A stretch of DNA of 64,000 nucleotides from CAJXZP01 sp963974475. GTDB lineage: Bacteria; Bacteroidota; Bacteroidia; Flavobacteriales_G; Salibacteraceae. The DNA lies in assembly GCA_963974475.1 (NCBI GenBank), contig CAXBCR010000004.1, positions 134,676-198,675 of the forward strand. Reading direction: 5' to 3'. Of this stretch, positions 1 to 8,411 are shown piece by piece (the stretch's first letter is position 1; every line of letters starts with the position of its first letter). Below the pieces are notes generated by a model, which saw only the letters and a program-made list of their open reading frames with translations, ran no database searches and was not told the origin of the DNA. The position numbers were made by a program, and so were the translations under genes.

Positions 1-1
1 G

Positions 2-3000
2 GTAGCCTCGGCTTCGTTATTTGCCACCGCACAAAAAACAGATTCGCCAGATGCGCTCATGCTGCGTTATCCGGATGTGTCGGCCAATGAAATTACATTT
101 GTATATGCAGAAGACGTGTGGGTAGCCCCCATTAATGGCGGAATGGCCAAACGAATTACTTCGGCTACCGGAATGGAATTTCATCCCAAATTTTCTCCCG
201 ATGGCAATACCATTGCTTTTACCGGGAATTATGATGGTAACTATGATGTGTACACCATTAATCATCAAGGGTATGATGTAAATAGAATTACCTATCACCC
301 AGGAAATGATCGCACCGTGGATTGGACTCCTGATGGGGCTGAAATATTGTTTGCCTCAGGTAGAAAATCTCCCTCCAATCGGTTTAATCAGTTTTATACC
401 ATTAGTAATAAAGGTGGAAACCCAAATCAATTACCATTGTTTTATGCCGAGATTGGCAGCTATAATAGCGATGGGTCAAAATTGGCTTATCAGTACCTAA
501 ACCGTACCACCCGAACCTGGAAACGTTACCAAGGTGGAACCGCAAGTGATGTGTTGATTTATGATTTCAAAACCAAAAAATCCACTAAAATCACTTCTTA
601 TAAAGGTACTGATGCGATTCCGATGTGGAGTGGAGATAAAATTTATTTCTTATCGGATAGAGGCGATAATCATAAAGCCAACATTTGGTCGTATAACACC
701 ACCGACAAATCATTTAAGGAAGAAACCCATTTTGATACCTATGATGTGAAATTTCCGAGTTTAGGAAATAACCATATCGTATTAGAAAATGGTGGAAAAC
801 TGTATTTGTTAGATTTAGCTACAGGCAAAACATCGGTAGTTGATATTCAAGTGCCATCTGAGCATATTATGGCACGTAGTGAATGGAAAGATTTAAGTCA
901 TAATGTAAATACTTTCTTTATTTCGGCTACTGGTAAACGCGGACTTTTTGATGTGCGAGGGGAGATTTTTACTGTACCTGCAGAAAGCGGAATTACCCTC
1001 AATTTGACCAATACTTCTAATGCCCATGAGCAATCTCCAAATTGGTCTCCAAACGGAAAGTATGTAGCGTATTTTACTGATATTTCTGGCGAGTACCAAC
1101 TAGTGATGCGTAATGCGGATGGAACTGGAGAAGAAATAGCATTGACCAAAAATTTGAAAGGCTATTATTTTAATACCTTATGGTCGCCTGATAGCAAGAA
1201 AATTATTTTTAATGAGAGCGATGGGTCTGCACATTACATTGATGTGGATAGCAAAAAGATTACAGATATTGACCAAAGCCGTATGTCGGATATTACCGAT
1301 TTCAAATGGTCGAGCGATAGTAAATGGATCACGTATTCCAAGGCCTTTACCAGTCAAAATAGTGTGATAATGGTGTATGGATTAAAAGATGGAAATACCC
1401 ATAAAATGACCAGTGAATTTTACAATTGTGGAAGCCCCGTTTTCTCAGCCGACAACACCTATTTGTTTTATACTTCTAGTCGTAGCTTTTGGCCAACGTA
1501 TAGCAATTTTGATGGCACTTGGGTGTATAATAATTCAACCGTTTTGATGGCAGGAACATTAAGCAAAACCGATAAGTCGATTCTAACTCCTTCCAATGAT
1601 GTGGAAGAAATAGCTGCCGATGAAGATGCTAAAGATGACGCTAAAAAAGAGGATAAAGAACCAGAATTTAACATCGATTTTGATGGTTTTGAAGCTCGTT
1701 CGGTAGTGTTGCCGGTGGATCCAGCAAATTATGGAAACCTAGCTGCTGCGGATGGAAAATTAATTTATGGGGTAGGAACTTCAAATGGAGTTGCAATTAA
1801 AATGTGGAGCATTGAGGATCAAAAAGAAAGTACGGTTTTAGAAGATGCTTTTAGCTTTGAAATGTCGGCCGATGGTAACAAATTAATGGTAGGAACCCAA
1901 TCGGGTGGCTATGCCATAATAAGTGCTAGCGCTGGTCAAAGCACCGGTGGAAGCACCCTTAATATGAAAGATGTGCGTGCATTAATTGACCCGGTGCAAG
2001 AATGGAATCAAATTTTTAATGAAGCATGGCGATTGGAACGTGATTTCTTTTACGATGCCAATATGCATGGCGTAGATTGGAATGAAGTAAAAACGCGTTA
2101 TGGAAAATTAATGCCGTATTGTACTTCTCGGAGTGATTTAAACTATGTAATTGGCGAAATGATTGGAGAGTTAAATGTGGGTCATGCCTACGTGGGTGGT
2201 GGTGATGCACCTTATGCCGAACGTTTGGGTGTTGGCTTATTAGGTGCCGATTTATCTACCGATGGTAAAGCAGCGATTAAGATTGATAAAATTTATGTAG
2301 GCGCTCCTTGGGATGCCACTCGCTCTCCATTAAAAGAAGCGGGCGTAGATGTGAATGAAGGCGATTACATTGTTGCCATAAATCACCAACCCATTGATGG
2401 GACTCAAAGTCCGTATGCGGCCTTCCAAAATTTGAACAGGAAAGTAGTGGTTCTTACCATTTCTTCATCTGCCTCCGGAAGCGATTCGAGAGAAGTAGAA
2501 GTGGAGCTAATGAGCAATGAAGCGCGTTTGAGAAACCTAGCTTGGATTGAAGCGAATAGATTAAAAGTGCTGGAAGCTACCAACGGGAAATGTGGGTATA
2601 TTTATGTGCCAAACACAGGTGTGGATGGACAAAACCAATTGTTTAGAATGTATCAAGGTCAGTTTCATTTGCAATCGCTAATTATAGATGAACGATGGAA
2701 TAGTGGCGGACAAATTCCGGATCGTTTTGTAGAGTTGCTCAACCGACCGGTAAGAAGTCATTTCTCACGTAGAGATAAAGACCCAATGACCATTCCATTC
2801 AACGGAATGGACGGTCCTAAAGTGATGCTTGCTAATGAGTGGGCAGGATCTGGTGGCGACATGTTCCCCTACATTTTCAAGCAAGAAAAAATTGGCCCCG
2901 TAGTAGGAAAACGTACTTGGGGAGGATTAGTTGGAATTAGCGGAATTCCTAGCTTAATTGATAACGGATTCTTGACTTCACCCAACTTTGCATTCTTTAA

Positions 3001-3205
3001 CCTAGATGGAGAATGGGATGTAGAAGGAAAAGGTGTTTCCCCCGATTATGAAGTGAACGCTACATCTGAAGATATGTATAATGGAATTGATACACAGCTA
3101 GATAAAGCAATTCAATTAGTAAATGATGGATTGAAAAACAATCCACCACCGAAAGTAGTTGTACCGCAATTCCCAATTAAAACAGGAATTGGTAATCCAA
3201 AATAA
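2..3205 (+). CDS. Tricorn-type S41 peptidase, 5' end cut by window
   Basis: Large exported protease of the tricorn/S41 family, which trims peptides after larger proteases. The open frame continues to the window edge, and the residues before the first internal Met (VASASLFATAQ) look like the end of a signal peptide, so the true start lies upstream. The N-terminal ~650 residues carry beta-propeller repeats of the TolB/WD type (for example FSPDGNTIAF, WSPNGKYVAY). A PDZ-like domain follows (ERLGVGLLGAD...GDYIVAINHQP), then an S41 catalytic core. The probable nucleophile is Ser in AGSGGD (nt 2849-2851) and the probable general base is His in LNVGHAYV (nt 2183-2185). An acidic linker (ADEDAKDDAKKEDKEPE) separates two propeller sections. 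A strong terminator follows at 3229-3261. The family call is firm; the substrate is unknown. Confidence 0.9.
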   Translation, partial: VASASLFATAQKTDSPDALMLRYPDVSANEITFVYAEDVWVAPINGGMAKRITSATGMEFHPKFSPDGNTIAFTGNYDGNYDVYTINHQGYDVNRITYHPGNDRTVDWTPDGAEILFASGRKSPSNRFNQFYTISNKGGNPNQLPLFYAEIGSYNSDGSKLAYQYLNRTTRTWKRYQGGTASDVLIYDFKTKKSTKITSYKGTDAIPMWSGDKIYFLSDRGDNHKANIWSYNTTDKSFKEETHFDTYDVKFPSLGNNHIVLENGGKLYLLDLATGKTSVVDIQVPSEHIMARSEWKDLSHNVNTFFISATGKRGLFDVRGEIFTVPAESGITLNLTNTSNAHEQSPNWSPNGKYVAYFTDISGEYQLVMRNADGTGEEIALTKNLKGYYFNTLWSPDSKKIIFNESDGSAHYIDVDSKKITDIDQSRMSDITDFKWSSDSKWITYSKAFTSQNSVIMVYGLKDGNTHKMTSEFYNCGSPVFSADNTYLFYTSSRSFWPTYSNFDGTWVYNNSTVLMAGTLSKTDKSILTPSNDVEEIAADEDAKDDAKKEDKEPEFNIDFDGFEARSVVLPVDPANYGNLAAADGKLIYGVGTSNGVAIKMWSIEDQKESTVLEDAFSFEMSADGNKLMVGTQSGGYAIISASAGQSTGGSTLNMKDVRALIDPVQEWNQIFNEAWRLERDFFYDANMHGVDWNEVKTRYGKLMPYCTSRSDLNYVIGEMIGELNVGHAYVGGGDAPYAERLGVGLLGADLSTDGKAAIKIDKIYVGAPWDATRSPLKEAGVDVNEGDYIVAINHQPIDGTQSPYAAFQNLNRKVVVLTISSSASGSDSREVEVELMSNEARLRNLAWIEANRLKVLEATNGKCGYIYVPNTGVDGQNQLFRMYQGQFHLQSLIIDERWNSGGQIPDRFVELLNRPVRSHFSRRDKDPMTIPFNGMDGPKVMLANEWAGSGGDMFPYIFKQEKIGPVVGKRTWGGLVGISGIPSLIDNGFLTSPNFAFFNLDGEWDVEGKGVSPDYEVNATSEDMYNGIDTQLDKAIQLVNDGLKNNPPPKVVVPQFPIKTGIGNPK

Positions 3206-3228
3206 GGATTGTTAAAAGGATAGTAATG

Positions 3229-3261
3229 AAAAAAGAGTCTCTGAATAGAGACTCTTTTTTT
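3229..3261 (+). terminator. Rho-independent terminator of the tricorn protease gene
   Basis: A perfect 14-bp stem, AAAAAAGAGTCTCT, pairs with AGAGACTCTTTTTT around a GAAT loop and ends in a T-run. It lies 24 bp after the stop codon. The symmetric A/T flanks mean it could also stop transcription from the other side. Confidence 0.9.
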
Positions 3262-3310
3262 GTGTAATTAACTAGGGAAACGCAGCGGTTTTTGGGTTGA
3301 ATAAGTTGGG

Positions 3311-3838
3311 TTAATTTACCTTAACACCTTTTAAACGTCTTCTTTTTTTGTCATTAACGTTTTTGAGCGATTTCTTGATTTTTAGTAACGCCTGGTTTCC
3401 ATTGGTTACTTTCATTAGGTTGCCATCGTAAGTTACATATTGGCCCGTATCGGTTAGGGTAGTGGTTAATTGATACAATTCCCAGTTTTCTCGTTGGCCA
3501 TTTTTAAAGGTTAAATAGCCCTTTTTACCTTCTTCAAAATAAACTTGCAGTTCGTTTTTGTGGGTCACTTTTGCGACTGCTTTTGTGTTTTTAGGGATGC
3601 TAATATGATAGTAGTAGAAACCGTTATTAAACTTCACTTTCCCACCTTGAATGGCGTCATTTTTGGAAGTTGATTTATACAAAAGTTGAATAGGTTTGTC
3701 ATTGTAAAATTGGACATTTTCAATGGCTAAATCATCCGAGCTTTCAATGCGGTATCGGGTAGATTCATCAAACTGTACTTTACAAGAGATGGTTAAACAA
3801 GCGATGACTCCGAGCGTGATAAAAGGTGTGATTTTCAT
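3311..3838 (-). CDS. Hypothetical lipoprotein
   Basis: I do not recognise this 175-residue protein. It begins with a lipoprotein signal (MKITPFITLGVIACLTISC), giving a lipidated Cys at residue 19, so it should be an envelope lipoprotein. The body is predicted to be beta-rich, with short strands such as GYLTFKNGQ and YVTYDGNL that recall MORN-like or YwqK-like 'reply' repeats, but too few to assign. The C-terminus is strongly basic (DKKRRRLKGVKVN). It is convergent with the tricorn gene and has a long 5' gap to its upstream neighbour, so it is probably a single-gene transcript. Confidence 0.6.
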   Translation of the reverse strand: MKITPFITLGVIACLTISCKVQFDESTRYRIESSDDLAIENVQFYNDKPIQLLYKSTSKNDAIQGGKVKFNNGFYYYHISIPKNTKAVAKVTHKNELQVYFEEGKKGYLTFKNGQRENWELYQLTTTLTDTGQYVTYDGNLMKVTNGNQALLKIKKSLKNVNDKKRRRLKGVKVN

Positions 3839-3956
3839 AAAATTGTTATTTGATTAAACGTACCGAATCTAGGCAATCGTCATGCCAAAAATTAACCAAC
3901 TATTAACATTTCAGGAAATGGTGAAAATTAATAATCCGATAGAATGGGTTTTAAGC

Positions 3957-3991
3957 AAAAAAAAGCGTCTTGAGAGTACTCTCAAGATGCT
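3957..3991 (-). terminator. Rho-independent terminator after the DJ-1/PfpI gene
   Basis: Read on the minus strand, AGCATCTTGAGAG and CTCTCAAGACGCT form a near-perfect stem with a minimal loop, followed by a run of eight T. It lies about 27 bp past the stop of the gene ending at 4018. Confidence 0.88.
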
Positions 3992-4017
3992 TAGCTTTTA
4001 GTGGGGGAGAATGATTT

Positions 4018-4920
4018 TTAGTTCAATTCTTCTAGTAGCGTTTTTACGGCTAATTTCCCTAATTCATTGGATGCTAAAGGACTTGCTCCAGTAATTAATT
4101 TTCGGTCTCTACACACGGTATTGTCCGATTCTGTGTTCACAATAATTGCTCCTAAGCCCTTCAGTTTTTCACTCAACCCTGAGGTCATGTGTCCAGGTAA
4201 ATAACCAATGGCCGGAGTCATTTCATCTACCTCATCAGGAAATACCGCCATCTTATATCCTTTGTATAAAAATTCTTGATGGTCTAATGTAGTAGCTAAT
4301 AGTGAACCTGGTCCGTGACAAAGTGTAATGGTAAATAAATCATTTTGATTAGCCCATTCCAACACTTTACCCACATTTTTATCTTGCGGAATACCATTCA
4401 TTGCTCCGTGTCCACCGGGTACAAATACAGCAGCATACGAATCAAAATCAGCGAATGAATTATGAACAAAATCAGTTAACTTTTGGGGGTGTTCAAAACG
4501 CGATTTATACGCATTATAAATAGCTTTTACATTTTCGTCTTCTTCCGGGAAAGCCCACATTTCAAATACCACAGGTTTACCTGTTGGGGTAACTATTTCA
4601 AAGTCAAACCCAGCATTTTTAAGGTGTAGCATAGGCACAAGTGCTTCAACGGGATGATTTCCAGTAGAGAACATTTTTCCGTTTTTCATTTCCAAGTTTT
4701 TTTGTTCCGTGAAAATCACCAATACCTTCGATTTAGTTCCTTTGTATTTGGTGTATTCAATGTCTTCAAAATCTGTTTTAGAAACAGTGCCTAAGGTTAA
4801 AGCCAAACTAGAGGGGGTGTATGAACCATCACTTTCTAATTTAGGTCGGGTGGTGAAGAATAACGTTACCAACACGAGCGCAGTAAAACTTGCTAATCCT
4901 ATCAAAATCTTTTTCATCAT
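4018..4920 (-). CDS. DJ-1/PfpI family protein (type 1 glutamine amidotransferase-like)
   Basis: A 300-residue member of the DJ-1/PfpI superfamily, closest in layout to Hsp31/YhbO-like chaperone-glyoxalases. The nucleophile elbow TLCHGPGSLLAT (Cys near residue 200) and the motif FVPGGHGAMNG are the family signatures. An N-terminal hydrophobic segment (ILIGLASFTALVLVTLFF) suggests membrane anchoring or export, which is unusual for cytoplasmic DJ-1 proteins but common in Bacteroidota paralogues. The start is Met1 or the adjacent Met2. A Crp-type regulator lies 72 bp upstream on the same strand and may control it. The exact activity (glyoxalase III, deglycase-like or chaperone) cannot be read from sequence. 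Confidence 0.85.
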   Translation of the reverse strand: MMKKILIGLASFTALVLVTLFFTTRPKLESDGSYTPSSLALTLGTVSKTDFEDIEYTKYKGTKSKVLVIFTEQKNLEMKNGKMFSTGNHPVEALVPMLHLKNAGFDFEIVTPTGKPVVFEMWAFPEEDENVKAIYNAYKSRFEHPQKLTDFVHNSFADFDSYAAVFVPGGHGAMNGIPQDKNVGKVLEWANQNDLFTITLCHGPGSLLATTLDHQEFLYKGYKMAVFPDEVDEMTPAIGYLPGHMTSGLSEKLKGLGAIIVNTESDNTVCRDRKLITGASPLASNELGKLAVKTLLEELN

Positions 4921-4992
4921 AATCTTTGTTTTTAAGTACGATGCAATGGTAATGCAGCTATTCTTGCTAAAAATTACCCTAGGGTAAGAAAT

Positions 4993-5568
4993 CTATTTTT
5001 TTGCTTTTTCAACGCGTATTCGGCTCAAGCTTTGTTGGGTGATTCCTAAATAAGATGCGATATGATAATTCGGGGTATATTGCTCTATGTCAGGATGTTG
5101 TTCTAAAAACAAATCATACCGCTGAGGGGCAGTCAATTGCAACTGATTTAATATTCTTTTATGTAAACTAACCACATGACGCTCTAAATTTTTTCGTTGA
5201 AAAGCTTCAAATTCAGGAAATTGCGAATATATTCCTTCTAACCTCGAGGCGTTAAACTCAATAATATTTGAATCCGTTATACATTCTACGCTAAGTGTTG
5301 CCAATTCATTATTATAGATAGCAATGAAATCGCTAATCCACCAATTTTTAATGGCAAATTGTAAAGTGTGTTCTTTTCCATTTTCATCGACACAATACGA
5401 CCTTAAACACCCGCTCGTTACAAAATAGGTGCTCTTCACCGCTTGCCCTTGTCTGATTAACAGCTTTCCTTTAGCTATGGATTTTTCTTTAGAAATAGAA
5501 TAAAGATATTCTTCCGCTTTAGCGCTTAGCGTTATAATGCTGTTTATTTTTTTGATTAATGCTTCCAA
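4993..5568 (-). CDS. Crp/Fnr family transcriptional regulator
   Basis: A 191-residue one-component regulator. The N-terminal two thirds form a cyclic-nucleotide-binding-like beta-roll (GKLLIRQGQAVKSTYFVTSGCLRSYCVDENGKE). The C-terminus carries a short winged helix-turn-helix whose recognition region reads YHIASYLGITQQSLSRIR. This is the common Bacteroidota subgroup that lacks the canonical cAMP-contact Arg/Ser pair, so the effector is probably not cAMP. No four-cysteine Fe-S signature of true FNR is present. It sits just upstream of the DJ-1/PfpI gene on the same strand, so a role in a stress response to electrophiles is possible but inferred. Confidence 0.87.
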   Translation of the reverse strand: MEALIKKINSIITLSAKAEEYLYSISKEKSIAKGKLLIRQGQAVKSTYFVTSGCLRSYCVDENGKEHTLQFAIKNWWISDFIAIYNNELATLSVECITDSNIIEFNASRLEGIYSQFPEFEAFQRKNLERHVVSLHKRILNQLQLTAPQRYDLFLEQHPDIEQYTPNYHIASYLGITQQSLSRIRVEKAKK

Positions 5569-5611
5569 ATTATGATTGCTGTGTTAGCTGCTGGTATTAC
5601 AGATGCCCTGT

Positions 5612-6307
5612 CTAGATTTTATTTAGGCTTTCGCTCCGAGTACTAATTTCTTCGTTTTGAAATTGCATACTATAATTCTGGCCATTATTCTCAAATGTTA
5701 TTTCAAATGGCTCGGGCTTAACTTTCATGGAAGGTGTTGGAAACCAAATTTCTTTTAGTTCATAATTGGGTAATAGAAACATGCCTTCTTGGCTACCATT
5801 GGTGCCAAATCGTTTGATATCACCTTTCCAAAATGGAGTGCCAAATTTTGTGAGTAGTTCATTATTGGTTTTCTCTACATCATTTGTGGCCATTCCAATT
5901 TCATTGACACACAACACGTTAGAAATGTCAAAATCAGAACTAATTTCATTTTCCAAATCGTATCGAACAATGAATTCGGCAATATTTCCGCTTGCATCAT
6001 AAAAGTAAAACGAATCAGCGTTCCAACTTTCAAATCTTTGGGTTTTCCGGCCGTTTTCAATGTCAATAATTGGAACCCGTTTTTCCATCCACTCCAAGGC
6101 TTGCATCAATTTGTTCGAAGGGATTAAAAAACAATAGTGATAGTTGTATTCTTGTTCTGTTTCTTCAAAAGTCAATTCACTCCAACCCATTTTTACCGTA
6201 AAAGCATTCGCAGTTTCGGCTACCATTTCAAAACCTAAAGTTTGCGTGTAGAATACTTTTTCTAACGCTAGTTTGTGGGTGAATAATTTTAATTTTAATA
6301 TCCTCAT
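5612..6307 (-). CDS. VOC family (glyoxalase/bleomycin-resistance fold) protein
   Basis: A 231-residue protein with two vicinal-oxygen-chelate half-domains. The first starts KLKLFTHKLALEKVFYTQTLGF, the usual beta-alpha pattern of the fold. The second begins near FDISNVLCVNEIGMATNDVEKTNNEL. Potential metal ligands (His/Glu) are present, for example in ASGNIAEFIVRYD, which matches the metal-binding 'PDGN..E' strand. The substrate cannot be inferred. It lies 43 bp upstream of the Crp-family gene on the same strand. Confidence 0.8.
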   Translation of the reverse strand: MRILKLKLFTHKLALEKVFYTQTLGFEMVAETANAFTVKMGWSELTFEETEQEYNYHYCFLIPSNKLMQALEWMEKRVPIIDIENGRKTQRFESWNADSFYFYDASGNIAEFIVRYDLENEISSDFDISNVLCVNEIGMATNDVEKTNNELLTKFGTPFWKGDIKRFGTNGSQEGMFLLPNYELKEIWFPTPSMKVKPEPFEITFENNGQNYSMQFQNEEISTRSESLNKI

Positions 6308-6354
6308 ATTGCAGTACTTAGCTTGTTTTTTATGACAATGAGCTTCAATTTTGC

Positions 6355-7404
6355 CTACATTTCAATATTATTCTCGTTTTTAAGGGGTGCCGGAATATTG
6401 GCCGGGTCTTCGTCAATAAGCTGTAATAAATCGCGCGTAATACCTCTAGAAATATTTGAAATAGGCACATCATTTGGCGAACCTTCAAATGGGTTTTCAC
6501 CGGCTAATCCTATGCGGAGCATGGTGTTAAAAACCCATATCACAATTACGGTAAATGGGATATTTAACCACACAAAATAATGACCTATAAACGGATTGGA
6601 TGCGGCTACCTCTAATCCCATATTTGCAAAGGCTGGAATAATAGCCATGGGTAATAACCACACAAAAATATGTACGAAATGAAACCCAATACTTCCGTAT
6701 TGTTTGGGGTAAGGAAAGTTTTTTATGCGCTCTGTTTTACCCTGTAAAGCCGTTAATTCTTGCAGTAATTGTTGCAAGTTTAGTAACGAGAAATCCCAAA
6801 TTTTCTTTTCATCAGTAAGCTGTCTCAAGTGTTTTGATTGCAGGCTAATAATGGCGTTGGGCTTATGGTCTTTTGACATTACATAGGCGTATTCTTCTTC
6901 CGATAAATAGGGCTCTAACGCTTCTTCCAACGGAGTTTGATATTCTGGAATATGGTAGGAAAAAGTCTCTTTTTCATGAATGTTTTGGTAAGATGCTTCC
7001 CATTGTTTTTTTGTCCGCATAGCGTACCGAAGCGCAGTTAACCAAGCTATATGTCGGTGGGTAATGGTTTTAATGATAGTAAATTCATCCTGACGAGCAT
7101 CCACTCGGTGGATATAAAAACTGTCTTTAACCATAATAATTAGCGACCTAGAGGTATTAACTATACCACCCCAAATTTTACGTGCTTCCCAAATTCTGTC
7201 GTAAGCAGCATTGTTTTGAAAACCTACCATAAAGGCGACTGCAGTTCCAATTAATCCTACTGGAGCAAGTGGAACTTGCAACCATTTTATACCTAATAAT
7301 TCGTATAGGATGGTGAATAGGGTAGATAGAATTAGAAAGAAAATGATTTCTTTCTTCGTCCAAATTATTACGCTCTTTAATGGATATCTTCTTAGTACAA
7401 ACAT
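6355..7404 (-). CDS. Bestrophin family ion channel (UPF0187)
   Basis: A 349-residue membrane protein of the bacterial bestrophin family, pentameric channels that pass chloride or, in characterised bacterial forms, monovalent cations. The signature region AFMVGFQNNAAYDRIWEARKIWGGIVN follows two membrane helices. Two more hydrophobic segments occur near residues 230-300 (FVHIFVWLLPMAIIPAF and YFVWLNIPFTVIVIWVF), with the conserved NPFEGSPNDVPI tail. A TAnnTTTG-like box on the minus strand at 7409-7416 lies only a few bases before the start, which would give a nearly leaderless transcript. It follows norF by 165 bp on the same strand but belongs to no known nor system. Confidence 0.88.
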   Translation of the reverse strand: MFVLRRYPLKSVIIWTKKEIIFFLILSTLFTILYELLGIKWLQVPLAPVGLIGTAVAFMVGFQNNAAYDRIWEARKIWGGIVNTSRSLIIMVKDSFYIHRVDARQDEFTIIKTITHRHIAWLTALRYAMRTKKQWEASYQNIHEKETFSYHIPEYQTPLEEALEPYLSEEEYAYVMSKDHKPNAIISLQSKHLRQLTDEKKIWDFSLLNLQQLLQELTALQGKTERIKNFPYPKQYGSIGFHFVHIFVWLLPMAIIPAFANMGLEVAASNPFIGHYFVWLNIPFTVIVIWVFNTMLRIGLAGENPFEGSPNDVPISNISRGITRDLLQLIDEDPANIPAPLKNENNIEM

Positions 7405-7569
7405 GTTTCAAATGTAAACTAATACTGATTGATTCTCGAAAGTTGGTTAGCGCAAGGGTGATTATTTTATTCTATCCATTTTGGCCTAACAAATCGCAAT
7501 GCCGGTGCAGTTCATAAATGGGGTGTTTAAACGCTACCGGAAATGGATGGAAAACGAAGGAAACGTATG

Positions 7570-7812
7570 TTAATACAGCACCAAAATGCCAATTACATAT
7601 ACGGCTACAAAAAGGATGCTCAATGCTTTCCACGCTGCATGGGCATGTTTGGCCTCAATGAATTGATACACCACCGCTAAAAATTTGATGCTGCTTACGG
7701 TAACAATAAAGTAAACCGCATGTTGCATTCCGTTTTCGGCAAAAATGGTATTTAAAATAATGAGTAAAACCAGTGCTACCCACGTAAATGTGTTTTTCTT
7801 GATTTCTGACAT
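7570..7812 (-). CDS. norF: NorF-like small membrane protein (COX subunit IV family)
   Basis: An 80-residue protein with three predicted membrane helices, of the prokaryotic cytochrome c oxidase subunit IV family. I chose the start MSEIKKNTF at 7812; a longer frame reaches upstream but would overlap norE. The start is 5 bp after the norE stop, the tight spacing expected of an operon end. In nor clusters the pair NorE-NorF accompanies nitric oxide reductase and improves its activity or assembly, although its exact role is unsettled. The symbol rests on context as well as family, since the same families also occur in aerobic oxidases. Confidence 0.78.
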   Translation of the reverse strand: MSEIKKNTFTWVALVLLIILNTIFAENGMQHAVYFIVTVSSIKFLAVVYQFIEAKHAHAAWKALSILFVAVYVIGILVLY

Positions 7813-7817
7813 AACGC

Positions 7818-8411
7818 TTAGATTAAGTATAAAACGGGGAAAATGAGAATCCATATTAAATCGCACATGTGCCAATAGGTAGCACTTGACTCTACATCAA
7901 ACATATTTTTCGCATCGTATTTATTCGATTTAACTCCTTGATACATATAGGTTAAAAGCCCCACGCCAAACAACACATGAATAAAGTGAAAACCCGTCAT
8001 GAGCCAATAAAAAGTGAAAAATGTATTTGAACCTAATCCGATTCCGGCTTCAATTTTAAAATAATATTCCGCCCCTTTCACCACTAAAAACAAAACGCCA
8101 AAAAGGAGTCCGATTAGAATTTGTTGGGCTGCCTTACCATTTTCACCACTTCTTAATTGATGCAATGAATTCGCCATAAAATAGCCACTTGTAATTAGTA
8201 TCACCGTGTTAATGGTTCCTACCACCGGATTTATATGCATTCGAAAGGCAAGAAAGTCATCCCATTCAATGCCTCGGTAATACATGAAAACCAACGAGGC
8301 GCCCAGGAAAGTGAAAATTTCTAGAATGATTAATAACCAGACCAAAATTCCTCCTGGGGGATAATAAATTGAATTGCTCTCGTAATTCTGTAAAGTTTTT
8401 TCGTTATCCAT
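7818..8411 (-). CDS. norE: NorE-like heme-copper oxidase subunit III family protein
   Basis: A 197-residue membrane protein with five predicted helices, of the cytochrome c oxidase subunit III family (GSNTFFTFYWLMTGFHFIHVLFGVGLLTYMY is characteristic). The ATG overlaps the norD stop by 8 bp, so translation is probably coupled to norD. The short length and place next to norD and norF point to NorE rather than an aa3-type oxidase subunit; no oxidase subunit I or II other than NorB/NorC is nearby. NorE is thought to be an accessory of cNOR and not catalytic. Confidence 0.83.
   Translation of the reverse strand: MDNEKTLQNYESNSIYYPPGGILVWLLIILEIFTFLGASLVFMYYRGIEWDDFLAFRMHINPVVGTINTVILITSGYFMANSLHQLRSGENGKAAQQILIGLLFGVLFLVVKGAEYYFKIEAGIGLGSNTFFTFYWLMTGFHFIHVLFGVGLLTYMYQGVKSNKYDAKNMFDVESSATYWHMCDLIWILIFPVLYLI

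Noticed and set aside
3229..3261. AAAAAAGAGTCTCT dyad as a further copy of the AAAGAC-type NO operator
   Set aside because: It lies after a stop codon, has a four-base loop and T-run, and behaves as a terminator; the core sequence differs.
7570..8411. NorE/NorF-like genes as subunits III and IV of an aerobic cytochrome oxidase
   Set aside because: No oxidase subunit I/II genes are near; they overlap or abut norD and follow norCBQ, so the NOR accessory reading fits better.
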